Part shown: positions 1 through 7,014 of the stretch, in pieces
How positions within the stretch are numbered: position 1 is the stretch's first letter
How the letters are laid out: each line of letters begins with the position of its first letter
Origin: Candidatus Woesearchaeota archaeon
GTDB taxonomy: Archaea > Nanobdellota > Nanobdellia > Woesearchaeales > GCA-2686295
Length of the DNA stretch: 21,002 nucleotides
Assembly: GCA_002686295.1 (NCBI GenBank)
Contig: NZBB01000019.1
Coordinates: forward strand, 1 to 21,002
Direction of reading: 5' to 3'
Position numbers and translations under genes: made by a program
Notes under the pieces: model-generated
The model's database searches: none
What the model was told of the DNA's origin: nothing
Seen by the model: the letters and a program-made list of their open reading frames with translations, nothing else

Positions 1-741
1 CTTAACAATTTTATCCTTATTAACCTTTATCTCTGTTTTCTTAATCACTTCTTTTGAAGAATTTTCATCATTTAATTTTTCAACGATTTCTTCGTTAATT
101 TTTTCTGATTCTTTGTTTTCAACTTCTTCAATTATTTCCTGTAATTCTGAATTTAAACTTATGTTGTCTGGAAGTTTAATTGTTGAAGGCATAATACTAA
201 CTTTAATTCCAACTATACCTGTTTTTAGTTTTGCTATCGAATATGCTTTTTGTACGCCTGAAATAGATATTTCTCCACATTTCTTCAAATAACCTTTATA
301 AAATCTCCAATTTTTTGCTCTAGAACCAGGAATTTTACCAGATATAATTATTTCAACCCCTATTGCTCCTGAATTAATTACATCACTAATCGCCCTATAT
401 CCTATTCCTTTGAATCTTGAAGAACCAAATCTTTCTAATGAACCACCTATTAGTTCTGCAATAATATTTGCATCTAAACCTATCTCAGTGATTTCTTCTA
501 TTTCTATTTGGGGATTTTCTAGAGAAAATTCTTCTTTCAATTTAACTGTTAGTGCAGATATATTTGCTCCTGAACGACCAACAACCAATCCTGGACGAGA
601 TGTGGATATAATTATCTTTTCTCCGAGAGGTGTCTTTTTTAGTTTAACTTCACTTAAACCAACTCTTCCAAGAGTTTTTTTAACAAATTCTTTTATTCTG
701 AATTCATTCATATTATTTGCAACAAATTTTCTTTCTATCAA
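1..741 (-). CDS. rps3: Small ribosomal subunit protein uS3 (3' end cut by window edge)
   Basis: uS3 is part of the 30S head at the mRNA entry channel. The first 247 residues are present, and the gene runs off the window at position 1. The N-terminus reads MIERKFVANN, matching the usual archaeal start MIE-K-FV, which requires a TTG start codon at 741-739; that codon overlaps the TGA stop of uL22 (740-738). The first in-frame ATG (711) would remove ten conserved residues. A type II KH domain with a GRSG loop follows TSRPGLVVG, and the conserved stretch ERFGSSRFKGIGYRAIS is in the C-terminal S3 domain. After about residue 205 the chain becomes rich in Glu, Lys and Asn, a disordered tail seen in many archaeal uS3 proteins. 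It is the last visible gene of the operon. Confidence 0.95.
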   Translation of the reverse strand, partial: MIERKFVANNMNEFRIKEFVKKTLGRVGLSEVKLKKTPLGEKIIISTSRPGLVVGRSGANISALTVKLKEEFSLENPQIEIEEITEIGLDANIIAELIGGSLERFGSSRFKGIGYRAISDVINSGAIGVEIIISGKIPGSRAKNWRFYKGYLKKCGEISISGVQKAYSIAKLKTGIVGIKVSIMPSTIKLPDNISLNSELQEIIEEVENKESEKINEEIVEKLNDENSSKEVIKKTEIKVNKDKIVK

Positions 742-1256
742 TTTAAACCTTCTTTGAAATTTTTCTTATTCGAATTATTTCTTTTCTTAACATCCTCTTT
801 AGTTTTATTTTCTTGTTTAATTTTTTGTGTGATTTCTTTAATTACTAATTCAATATGTGTTCTCTTCATTTTTCTTCTTCTAAGTCTACCATGTCTCCAA
901 GGGGTTGATGCTCTCTGTGCAGAAGCGTGTTTTATTATAAGATCTTTACTTAAACCTTTATCCGAAGCATTTGACTCAGCAGATTTAATAACTTTCAAAA
1001 TTATTCCTGCTGCTTTTAAAGGGTATTTACCAGGACCCATCGCAGTTTTATGACCTGCACCTTCTGTAAATCTTGAAAATCTAACAACTGCTTTTTTCTC
1101 GATTACTGATTCTAAATAATTCTTTGCAAAGTCTATTTTTTTATTTCTTATTCTTGAACATATCTCTATCGAATGTTTTGTTGAAATAGGAGCATCTAAC
1201 AAAACAGCTTTTGCTATGCTTTCCTCGTCTCCTTGATATGAATATTTATATGCCAT
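738..1256 (-). CDS. rpl22: Large ribosomal subunit protein uL22
   Basis: uL22 (172 residues) binds 23S rRNA and lines the peptide exit tunnel. I start it at ATG 1256, giving MAYKYSYQGDEESIAKA, which matches the archaeal family N-terminus. A longer reading from 1310 would overlap the end of uS19 by about 50 bases and has no family support. Conserved segments include APISTKHSIEIC and the tunnel-loop region with HASAQRASTPWRHGRLRRR. The last 30 or so residues form a Lys/Asn-rich tail. The ATG lies one base after the uS19 stop, and the stop overlaps the uS3 start, so translational coupling is likely. Confidence 0.96.
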   Translation of the reverse strand: MAYKYSYQGDEESIAKAVLLDAPISTKHSIEICSRIRNKKIDFAKNYLESVIEKKAVVRFSRFTEGAGHKTAMGPGKYPLKAAGIILKVIKSAESNASDKGLSKDLIIKHASAQRASTPWRHGRLRRRKMKRTHIELVIKEITQKIKQENKTKEDVKKRNNSNKKNFKEGLN

Positions 1257-1257
1257 T

Positions 1258-1635
1258 TTACCTAACAGATAATGCCGAACTTGATCTTGTTGCTCCAACT
1301 CCTGGAGCACTATGTTCTGATCTTTTTCTTGTTAAAGAAAATTCTCCAAAGTAATGACCTATCATTTCTGGTTGAATAATTATTTGTTTGAATTCTTTTC
1401 CATTATGAATAAGTATTGTTCTCCCAACCATTTCAGGAAGTATTAACATAGTTCTTAAATGTGTTTTTACCCTGTCTTTCATTTTAATTTTCTCAACTAA
1501 TTTTTTTTCTTCATCAGAAAAACCCCTTTTTATTTTTCTTCTTTGTTTTGATGGAACTATTTCAGATAATTCCTTTAGAGACATGTTTTTTAGTTCTTCC
1601 AAATTTTTTCCTTTATATAAAAATTCTTTTACCAT
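1258..1635 (-). CDS. rps19: Small ribosomal subunit protein uS19
   Basis: uS19 (125 residues) is a 30S head protein near the A-site finger. The archaeal form has an extra N-terminal region: YKGKNLEELKNMSLKELSE followed by PSKQRRKIKRGF. The universal core is clear: a THLRTMLILPEMVG segment, HNGKEF, PEMIGHYFGEFSLTRKR and a C-terminal GVGATRSS. The start at ATG 1635 gives MVKEFLYKGK, as expected for the family. It sits four bases after the uL2 stop in the ribosomal operon. Confidence 0.97.
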   Translation of the reverse strand: MVKEFLYKGKNLEELKNMSLKELSEIVPSKQRRKIKRGFSDEEKKLVEKIKMKDRVKTHLRTMLILPEMVGRTILIHNGKEFKQIIIQPEMIGHYFGEFSLTRKRSEHSAPGVGATRSSSALSVR

Positions 1636-1639
1636 AAAA

Positions 1640-2341
1640 TCACCTATTTCTACCTGTTTGTCTAGGCCTTATCATACCGATTTTCCTTCCCGGAGGTGCA
1701 TTTTTAGGTGCAATTGTAGGTCTTCCTTTTCTAGATGATCTAGCACCACCCAAAGGATGATCTACTGCGTTCATAGATGCCCCTGACACAATTGGCCAAT
1801 ATTTTCCTTTAGCTTTCATGGATTTCATTTTATTTCCTGCTTTTAAAAATGGTTTTTCAGTTCTACCACCACCAGCAACAATTCCAATAGAAGCATAGCA
1901 TTTTGGATTTAATTCTTTTTGTTTGTTTGAAGGAAACTTAACTAATATTCCATTTTTTGTTTTTCCAACTATTCTTGCAACTGAACCTGAAGTGCGAGCA
2001 AACTTTCCGCCATCGCCAGGTATTCCTTCAATATTACATATTGGAGTTCCTACAGGTATTTCCTTCAAGACAATGCTATTTCCTGTTTTCAGCTTCGCCT
2101 TTTCTCCTTTTTCAAGAATATCTCCCACTCTGATTCCTTCTACACCTATCACCAACTTTTTTTCTCTGTTTTCATACTTTACCAATAATAATGGTGCAGA
2201 ATGACCTGTGGAGTTTTGTATGTCTATAACCTTTCCTTTAGCTTGCGATAATTGCGATGCTTTTCCCAAATATTGAAAACTATTAACCTTGTAAGTAGGA
2301 CTTCCTTTTCCTCTTTTTTGTTGAATAAGATTTTTTCCCAT
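1640..2341 (-). CDS. rpl2: Large ribosomal subunit protein uL2
   Basis: uL2 (233 residues, usual archaeal length 235-245) supports subunit association and the peptidyl transferase region of 23S rRNA. The start MGKNLIQQKRGKGSPTY is typical. An OB-like RNA-binding domain (about residues 35-90) precedes an SH3-like domain, with the hallmark GASMNAVDHPLGG and a C-terminal APPGRKIGMI. The histidine corresponding to the one implicated in peptidyl transfer (in VDHP) is kept. The segment before it reads PIVSGASMN, where archaeal and bacterial proteins usually have P-VRG-AMN, so the conserved Arg is Ser here. The gene lies between uL23 and uS19 with gaps of two and four bases. Confidence 0.97.
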   Translation of the reverse strand: MGKNLIQQKRGKGSPTYKVNSFQYLGKASQLSQAKGKVIDIQNSTGHSAPLLLVKYENREKKLVIGVEGIRVGDILEKGEKAKLKTGNSIVLKEIPVGTPICNIEGIPGDGGKFARTSGSVARIVGKTKNGILVKFPSNKQKELNPKCYASIGIVAGGGRTEKPFLKAGNKMKSMKAKGKYWPIVSGASMNAVDHPLGGARSSRKGRPTIAPKNAPPGRKIGMIRPRQTGRNR

Positions 2342-2343
2342 TT

Positions 2344-2595
2344 TTACATTATACCTAATTTTGTTGCCAAATCAATAGCAGGAGTTTCGTCTGAAAAAGT
2401 TATATATGCTTTTTTTTTCCCTGCAGGAGTTATGAGTGTGTTTATTTTTTTAATTTTCACATCATATGTTTTCTCTAATTCTTTTTTAATTTCTTTTTTG
2501 TTTGAATTCCTGTCAACTATAAAAATTAATTTGTTCTCTAATTCCATCAATCTTATTGATTTCTCTGTCGATAAAGGATATTTTATTAAACTCAT
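2344..2595 (-). CDS. rpl23: Large ribosomal subunit protein uL23
   Basis: uL23 (83 residues, normal for archaea) lies at the exit-tunnel mouth and forms part of the docking site for SRP and other nascent-chain factors. The N-terminal IKYPLSTEKS motif, the central IFIVDRNSNKKEIKKELEKTYDVK segment (written here as its family position only) and the later GKKKAYITF motif are diagnostic. The start at ATG 2595 falls three bases after the uL4 stop, and uL2 begins two bases after its own stop. Confidence 0.95.
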   Translation of the reverse strand: MSLIKYPLSTEKSIRLMELENKLIFIVDRNSNKKEIKKELEKTYDVKIKKINTLITPAGKKKAYITFSDETPAIDLATKLGIM

Positions 2596-2598
2596 TTT

Positions 2599-3396
2599 TT
2601 AATTTTGTTTCTCTGAAAACACATAATTTTGCGTAAATAATTTTTCATTTTTTAATTTTAAAAAAGCCATTTCAGTAAAAACAGTTAATCTTCCTGGTAC
2701 ACCACCAGGTGCTAATTGTTCAACACCTAATTTTTTTACATTCACAACTTCAAAACCATTAAGATTATTAATCGCTTTTTTTAGAGTGTTCTCTTCTTTT
2801 TCGACACATACTAAAAGTAAACCTACAGATCCTTTTTCATCAGACCTAATCAATTCTTTTTCAAATCCTAATTTAATCAGCACTTGTTTTAATTTTTTTG
2901 TTTTGTTTATTTCACCTATTTTATCAGTTAAAACAAAAGGATAATTAACAGGAATAAAATGGCCTCTTGCTTTAACAAATTTTTCATCAATTGTTGCGGC
3001 CATTGCAGATCTTATGGCTTTTCTTCTTTCTTTAATGTTTATTTTATCAGATAGTTTTTTCTCTACTTTTGGTGGATGAGCTCTTCTTCCTCCTACAGTA
3101 CCAGGCATTGTTGCTCCAACCCATGAGAATCTTGTTCCTCTACTAGATAATATTTTTCTTGGAACTCGAGATATTCCTTGACCATATGAACCCCTATATT
3201 TTTTTCTTCTTCTAGATAATTCTGAAGAATATTTTTTCCCCGCTTCAGGATCAGAACCATATGGTTGTTTTTTGTTTGACTGAGTTATCAAAAAAGCTCT
3301 ATGAATTAAATCTGTTCTTACTGGTTCAAAAAACTGATTAGGTAAATCAACTGATTTTGTTTCAGTATTATTTAAATTTAATATTTTTAGTTTCAT
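2599..3396 (-). CDS. rpl4: Large ribosomal subunit protein uL4
   Basis: uL4 (265 residues, family 250-270) has a globular domain on the 50S surface and a long loop reaching into the exit tunnel. The archaeal/eukaryotic loop is recognisable: KKQPYGSDPEAGKKYSSE, a basic RRRKKYRGSYGQG run, and MPGTVGGRRAHPPKVEK. The C-terminal half carries the VLTDKIGEINKTK and APGGVPGRLTVFTE segments. Its ATG overlaps the uL3 stop codon (ATGA arrangement at 3396-3393), consistent with coupled translation. I see no truncation. Confidence 0.96.
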   Translation of the reverse strand: MKLKILNLNNTETKSVDLPNQFFEPVRTDLIHRAFLITQSNKKQPYGSDPEAGKKYSSELSRRRKKYRGSYGQGISRVPRKILSSRGTRFSWVGATMPGTVGGRRAHPPKVEKKLSDKINIKERRKAIRSAMAATIDEKFVKARGHFIPVNYPFVLTDKIGEINKTKKLKQVLIKLGFEKELIRSDEKGSVGLLLVCVEKEENTLKKAINNLNGFEVVNVKKLGVEQLAPGGVPGRLTVFTEMAFLKLKNEKLFTQNYVFSEKQN

Positions 3397-4334
3397 ATTG
3401 TAATTAATTTGTGTTTTTTAGATTTTTCTCTAAATGCTTTTGTTAATATCAAAGTTCTTTTTTTAGGTCCAAGTACAGAACCATGCAGAATCATGAATGT
3501 TGATTTTAAAGATCCATATTTGTGAAAACCTTTTCCGAAACTAAGTAAGTCATCTGAAATCAACAATATTTGTTTATTGTACTCAGTTCTTTGATGAAAT
3601 CCCGTTTGACCAGCATGGGCAACTCTCCACGATATGTGCTGTTGTCTAACCCATGGACCTAAAGAACCAGGAGTTCTAATTCCTTTCTCTGATTTATGAC
3701 TTCTCAAAGAAATACCGAATCTCTTTACAGCACCTTGAAATCCCTTCCCTTTTGTAACAGCGTGAATATCAACCATTTGATTCTCATCAAAAACACTTCT
3801 CAAATTTATCTCTTTATCGTGATTTTGTTTTATGAAATCCAATTTCTCAGAATTAGAACCACCAAGAGCCAATTCTACAATTTCCGGTTTTTTCTTTCCA
3901 AAACCAGCTTTTTGTGGTTGAGTGCACACTAAAACAGTTATTTTATCAAACTCACTCACAGCAATATTTTCTAATGATTCTTTACTCTTTGAAAATTTTA
4001 TTTTTCTCGTCAAATTTTTTTCTGCTTTAAAAAAAACCTCTTTATTTATCTGTAACTTTACACCTATTTTCTTATAAAATCTTGCAGAAAATAATCTCAT
4101 TGGTGGACATTCAACAATCGTTACTGGAACTGATAGTTCTTCTCCTTTTAAATGAGAATTTTTATCATCATTCAATCTTGCCACATGAGTCATACCGACT
4201 TTATAAGCAACAAACCCAGAAAGTTTGGGTTCTTTTTGCTTAATCCAAGATCTTACTCTTGCAGTCATTTTTTTAGCCTTTTTTCTAGGCCAAAACTGCA
4301 TGCTTCCCTTTCTAGGTCTTCTTATTGTAGGCAT
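3393..4334 (-). CDS. rpl3: Large ribosomal subunit protein uL3
   Basis: uL3 (313 residues) is an early-assembling 23S rRNA-binding protein whose central extension reaches the peptidyl transferase centre. It is the first gene of the operon. The start MPTIRRPRKGSMQFWPRKKA matches archaeal uL3 (typically M-K-HRPRRGSL-PRKRA). Also present are GFVAYKVGMTH near residue 40, the KGKGFQGAVKRFG region, a GSLGPWVRQQH segment at the usual position of the rRNA-contacting tip, and a C-terminal LHGSVLGPKKR. It is slightly shorter than the 330-350 residues common in free-living archaea, as expected for a reduced genome. Confidence 0.96.
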   Translation of the reverse strand: MPTIRRPRKGSMQFWPRKKAKKMTARVRSWIKQKEPKLSGFVAYKVGMTHVARLNDDKNSHLKGEELSVPVTIVECPPMRLFSARFYKKIGVKLQINKEVFFKAEKNLTRKIKFSKSKESLENIAVSEFDKITVLVCTQPQKAGFGKKKPEIVELALGGSNSEKLDFIKQNHDKEINLRSVFDENQMVDIHAVTKGKGFQGAVKRFGISLRSHKSEKGIRTPGSLGPWVRQQHISWRVAHAGQTGFHQRTEYNKQILLISDDLLSFGKGFHKYGSLKSTFMILHGSVLGPKKRTLILTKAFREKSKKHKLITI

Positions 4335-4352
4335 TTAGAGTATTCAACTCAC

Positions 4353-4360
4353 AAATTTAA
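4353..4360 (-). promoter_or_regulatory. Proximal TATA box of the ribosomal operon
   Basis: On the minus strand the sequence reads GTTTAAATTTG, with a TTTAAATT-like core centred about 22 bp before the uL3 ATG. It would give a leaderless or nearly leaderless transcript. A second candidate (TTTATAAAA at 4424-4433) would give a leader of about 70 bases. Sequence alone does not decide which is used. Confidence 0.5.
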
Positions 4361-4361
4361 A

Positions 4362-4420
4362 CTGAAAACTGAATCTTTTTTAGAAACCATCTTGTGTACT
4401 GAAAAAAGATTCTTTTTCAG
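4362..4420 (-). repeat. Two tandem imperfect 22-bp palindromes upstream of the ribosomal operon
   Basis: Element A (4399-4420) has outer arms CTGAAAAA and TTTTTCAG pairing perfectly over 8 bp, with a near-symmetric centre. Element B (4362-4383) is a related copy; read on the minus strand it matches element A at 17 of 22 positions. Their starts are 37 bp apart. They lie between the two possible TATA boxes, so they could be regulator binding sites upstream of the proximal promoter or hairpins in a leader made from the distal promoter. Confidence 0.5.
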
Positions 4421-4423
4421 GCT

Positions 4424-4433
4424 TTTTTATAAA
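4424..4433 (-). promoter_or_regulatory. Distal TATA-like box of the ribosomal operon
   Basis: The minus strand reads TTTATAAAAA. Transcription would start near 4403 and place both palindromic elements at or just after the start. It is the better TATA match of the two, but predicts an untranslated leader, which most genes in this window seem to lack. Confidence 0.45.
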
Positions 4434-4489
4434 TCCAAATTTTTTAAAAAATTGAACTTCTGTTTGAAATCGCAATTTGTTTATAAATG

Positions 4490-5797
4490 TTACGTCTTAG
4501 AATTTCTTTTAGCTTTTATTCTTGTATATTGTAAAGGATTTCTTATTTTAGAACATAATGAATCCGGTTTGCAAACCTGCAACCCTTTGTAATATGCTTT
4601 ATTATCGCAATTTGGAGGAGGTATTTTTTCTTTTCTTCTATTGCCATAACTAAGCTGACCAATAATATAAACTTGCTTTAAAGCCACCCGGTTGTTTTTG
4701 TTCCATTCATCCATTCTATCTTCTATTTGCTTTTTGTTCCACCCAGTATTTAATAAGAAATTTGAAAGTATAAAAACCGATCTTTTTCTACCGTCCTGCA
4801 AACCCTTTAGAATTGCTTTAATACATGGAGGAAATAATTCTTCGGATAAAGCATCTTTAATCTCCTCATAAGACCTTTCTTTTCTTTCTTTTTGTTCTTC
4901 AATATTAACTTCAAAATCAAATGCTTGTAACAATAATTTGTTCGCTTCATTAGATGTTGATTTTCTTGATAAGAATTTGTTTTTTATCAAGACATTTTCT
5001 GGTTTGGCCTGTTCTTTTTTAAACGACAATATTTTATCAATATTTATCGGCACCGAAACTAATTGAGATTTTTCATGAAAAGAATATGGCATTCTAAATA
5101 AATGCCTTGAAGAAATAAGTATTGTATCTATATCCAGAAAAGGTTCTGCATTCAATTTTTCCTCTTCATCGCCTAAACTATTCTTTTCTTTTCTAATAAT
5201 GTCTAAAGCTTTTTGACCTGTTTTTTTAACTATTGATTCAAAGTTATTTTTTTCTAATTTAAGAACTGCTTCGCTAACTAAATTTTTGATTATGTGTTTT
5301 ATATATGTGGCTATTCTCCTCGGTGCCTCAGGAAATAATTCTTTTGACAACGTTCCACCTATGGTTTTAGGAAATGATTCGAATGGAACAGCTATGTGAA
5401 AACCTTTGTTTCCTGAAAACTTACAAGTTATAGATTTTAATCCAAAATGCTTTAAAGCCTTAACAGTGTAGAATGCAGCTATTTTTGAATATTCTAAAAA
5501 CTTACAATCTATATCTAATATGAGATCCCATCCGCTTCTTAAATTATTCATTTCTGATGGTCTCTTGCCAGGTGTTAATTGTAGTGGATTATTCCATCTT
5601 TCTTCTGAACAATGAAATGATGTTGCCCCTTTCTTTGCGTATTCCAGAACATCGGATTCATATCTAAGAACATCGGGTCTTTTTCCAAAACCCCTGTCGC
5701 CATATTTTATGGCCACTTCTCTATCTTCTGCAACTCGAACTATCTCTGCTCTAACATCCTCTCGCTTATAGAATTTAAGTGTTTTGCTTATAAACAT
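4490..5797 (-). CDS. priS: DNA primase: PriS catalytic domain fused to PriL iron-sulfur domain
   Basis: This 435-residue protein synthesises primers at the replication fork. The N-terminal two thirds is an archaeo-eukaryotic primase small subunit: LILDIDCK with the catalytic D95 and D97, the nucleotide-binding SGNKGFHIAV at 128-137, and a later block with DTILISSRHLFRMPYSFHEK, typical of the third catalytic Asp region. Residues from about 317 match the C-terminal domain of the large subunit: FPPCIKAIL (C325), a helical RKRSVFILSNFLLNTGW segment, then PPPNC (C397), C409 and C415 followed by IRNPLQY. These four cysteines are the expected 4Fe-4S ligands of PriL. Such single-chain primases are known from Nanoarchaeum and relatives, so the fusion supports a DPANN origin. 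No separate PriL is seen here. The gene is transcribed alone, with its stop about 155 bases before uL3. Confidence 0.93.
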   Translation of the reverse strand: MFISKTLKFYKREDVRAEIVRVAEDREVAIKYGDRGFGKRPDVLRYESDVLEYAKKGATSFHCSEERWNNPLQLTPGKRPSEMNNLRSGWDLILDIDCKFLEYSKIAAFYTVKALKHFGLKSITCKFSGNKGFHIAVPFESFPKTIGGTLSKELFPEAPRRIATYIKHIIKNLVSEAVLKLEKNNFESIVKKTGQKALDIIRKEKNSLGDEEEKLNAEPFLDIDTILISSRHLFRMPYSFHEKSQLVSVPINIDKILSFKKEQAKPENVLIKNKFLSRKSTSNEANKLLLQAFDFEVNIEEQKERKERSYEEIKDALSEELFPPCIKAILKGLQDGRKRSVFILSNFLLNTGWNKKQIEDRMDEWNKNNRVALKQVYIIGQLSYGNRRKEKIPPPNCDNKAYYKGLQVCKPDSLCSKIRNPLQYTRIKAKRNSKT

Positions 5798-5811
5798 TTT
5801 ACAAAATTTCC

Positions 5812-5841
5812 ATCATATTACACACATTTATATCATATTAC
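5812..5841 (-). promoter_or_regulatory. Primase promoter with flanking direct repeats
   Basis: A TATA-like element (plus strand TTTATATC, about 5826-5833) is centred roughly 32 bp before the primase ATG. It is flanked by two perfect copies of ATCATATTAC (5812-5821 and 5832-5841) spaced exactly 20 bp apart, about two helical turns, so a protein could bind both copies on one face. The repeat is seen directly; an operator role is inferred. Confidence 0.45.
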
Positions 5842-5852
5842 CTGCAAATAAT

Positions 5853-5887
5853 TAAATGATGTTAATATAATAAATCAACATCATTTA
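5853..5887. repeat. 11-bp perfect inverted repeat between primase and htpX
   Basis: Arms TAAATGATGTT (5853-5863) and AACATCATTTA (5877-5887) are perfectly complementary around a 13-base AT-only-plus-one-C spacer. It lies in the divergent intergenic region, about 20 bp upstream of the htpX TATA box and behind the primase promoter. It could be a dimeric regulator site serving both genes. Confidence 0.5.
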
Positions 5888-5906
5888 TATTTTTAATGTG
5901 AAAACA

Positions 5907-5914
5907 TTTTTAAA
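5907..5914 (+). promoter_or_regulatory. TATA box of htpX
   Basis: TTTTAAAA is centred about 27 bp upstream of the htpX ATG, the spacing expected for a leaderless transcript. Confidence 0.5.
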
Positions 5915-5937
5915 ACAAACTACTGTTCCTTGAATAT

Positions 5938-6777
5938 ATGAAAAACCAATTAAAAACAATGTTTTTTTTAGTTATTCTGACATTTTTGTTATTGCTTGTT
6001 GGTTCGTTTGTTGGCGGTCTAGGAGGTTTAACTATTGCATTCGCATTTTCTATCTTAATGAACTTCGGAGCATATTTCTGGTCTGACAAAATTGTTTTGA
6101 AGATGTATAAAGCTGATGAAATTCAAAAAAAAGATAACAAAGAATTGTTTAAAATAGTAAGTCAGGTTGTTAATTTGGCTAAAATTCCTATGCCTAAAAT
6201 CTATGTTGTGCCGAGTCAAAGTCCTAACGCGTTTGCTACAGGAAGAAATCCTGAGCATTCAGCAATAGCTTTCACAGAAGGAATACTTTCTATTTTAAAA
6301 AAAGAAGAATTAAAAGGAGTTATAGCACATGAGCTAAGCCACATAAAAAATCGCGATACACTTGTTCAAACAGTTACTGCAAGCATTGTTGGAGTTATAA
6401 GTTATATAGCCATGATGACTCGTTTTGCCACTATTTTCGGAGGATTTGGAGGTAGAGACAGAAACAGCAACTTATTTGAAATATTAATTTTAGCAATAGT
6501 TATGCCTTTGCTTGCGATGGTTATTCAAATGGCCATATCTAGATCTAGAGAATTTTTAGCTGATGAAAAAGCCGCAAAAATTCTTCATACAGGAAATGGA
6601 CTTGCGAGTGCTCTTGAAAAATTAGATTATTATTCCAAAAGAAAGCAATTGAAACTAGGAAATGAAAGCACATCTTCTTTATTCATAGTTAATCCTTTTC
6701 ACCGTGGTGCGTTTGTTAATTTACTTTCAACACACCCTCCGATTAAAAAAAGAATAAAAATACTGAAATCCTTTTAA
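5938..6777 (+). CDS. htpX: HtpX-type membrane zinc metalloprotease (M48B)
   Basis: HtpX proteases cut damaged or misfolded membrane proteins, with the active site on the cytoplasmic side. The protein has 279 residues, close to the 280-300 of the family. Two N-terminal membrane helices (about 7-27 and 29-50) precede a soluble section with PKIYVVPSQSPNAFATGRNP. The zinc motif HELSH is at 131-135 and is followed by IKNRDT; the third ligand is the Glu of SREFLADEKAA. A second pair of hydrophobic segments (about 145-165 and 178-200) lies between them. The C-terminal THPPIKKRIK is typical. A small RAM domain gene follows after three bases, so the two are probably cotranscribed. All catalytic residues are present. 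Confidence 0.95.
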   Translation: MKNQLKTMFFLVILTFLLLLVGSFVGGLGGLTIAFAFSILMNFGAYFWSDKIVLKMYKADEIQKKDNKELFKIVSQVVNLAKIPMPKIYVVPSQSPNAFATGRNPEHSAIAFTEGILSILKKEELKGVIAHELSHIKNRDTLVQTVTASIVGVISYIAMMTRFATIFGGFGGRDRNSNLFEILILAIVMPLLAMVIQMAISRSREFLADEKAAKILHTGNGLASALEKLDYYSKRKQLKLGNESTSSLFIVNPFHRGAFVNLLSTHPPIKKRIKILKSF

Positions 6778-6780
6778 AAA

Positions 6781-7014
6781 ATGGAAATAAATTATATGCT
6801 GATTAAAACAATGCATGGAAAACTCAAAATAGTGAGTTCCAAACTGAGAACCTTCGAAGAAGTTGAAAAAATACATGAAGTTTATGGAAGATATGATATA
6901 ATTGCGAAAATAGTTGTTGAAGATAGAACTGAAATGAAAAAATTTATTCAGAATAAGCTTCTAATTTTAGAAGGGATTTCTAGCACAGAGTCTTTGATTG
7001 TATTCGATGATTAA
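6781..7014 (+). CDS. Stand-alone RAM (Lrp/AsnC ligand-binding) domain protein
   Basis: This 77-residue protein is only the regulatory amino-acid-metabolism domain of Lrp/AsnC regulators, without the helix-turn-helix. The signature is a first strand YMLIKTMHG, a helix, and VYGRYDIIAKIVVED, matching the V-G-YD-I-- pattern of the family. Such stand-alone proteins form dimers or larger rings and may bind small effectors or modify full-length Lrp proteins; no DNA binding is expected from it alone. It starts three bases after the htpX stop, and its stop overlaps the stop of hef on the other strand (7011-7014). What links it to the protease is unknown. Confidence 0.85.
   Translation: MEINYMLIKTMHGKLKIVSSKLRTFEEVEKIHEVYGRYDIIAKIVVEDRTEMKKFIQNKLLILEGISSTESLIVFDD

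Noticed and set aside
754..1053. Plus-strand open frame of 99 codons across uL22
   Set aside because: It lies opposite a conserved ribosomal gene, is mostly Leu/Phe/Ser as expected for the antisense of Lys/Glu-rich coding, and has no promoter or family resemblance. The same holds for other plus-strand frames over the ribosomal operon.
1257..1310. Longer N-terminus for uL22 from ATG 1310
   Set aside because: It would overlap the end of uS19 and add 18 residues not found in the family; MAYKYSYQ at 1256 is the family start.
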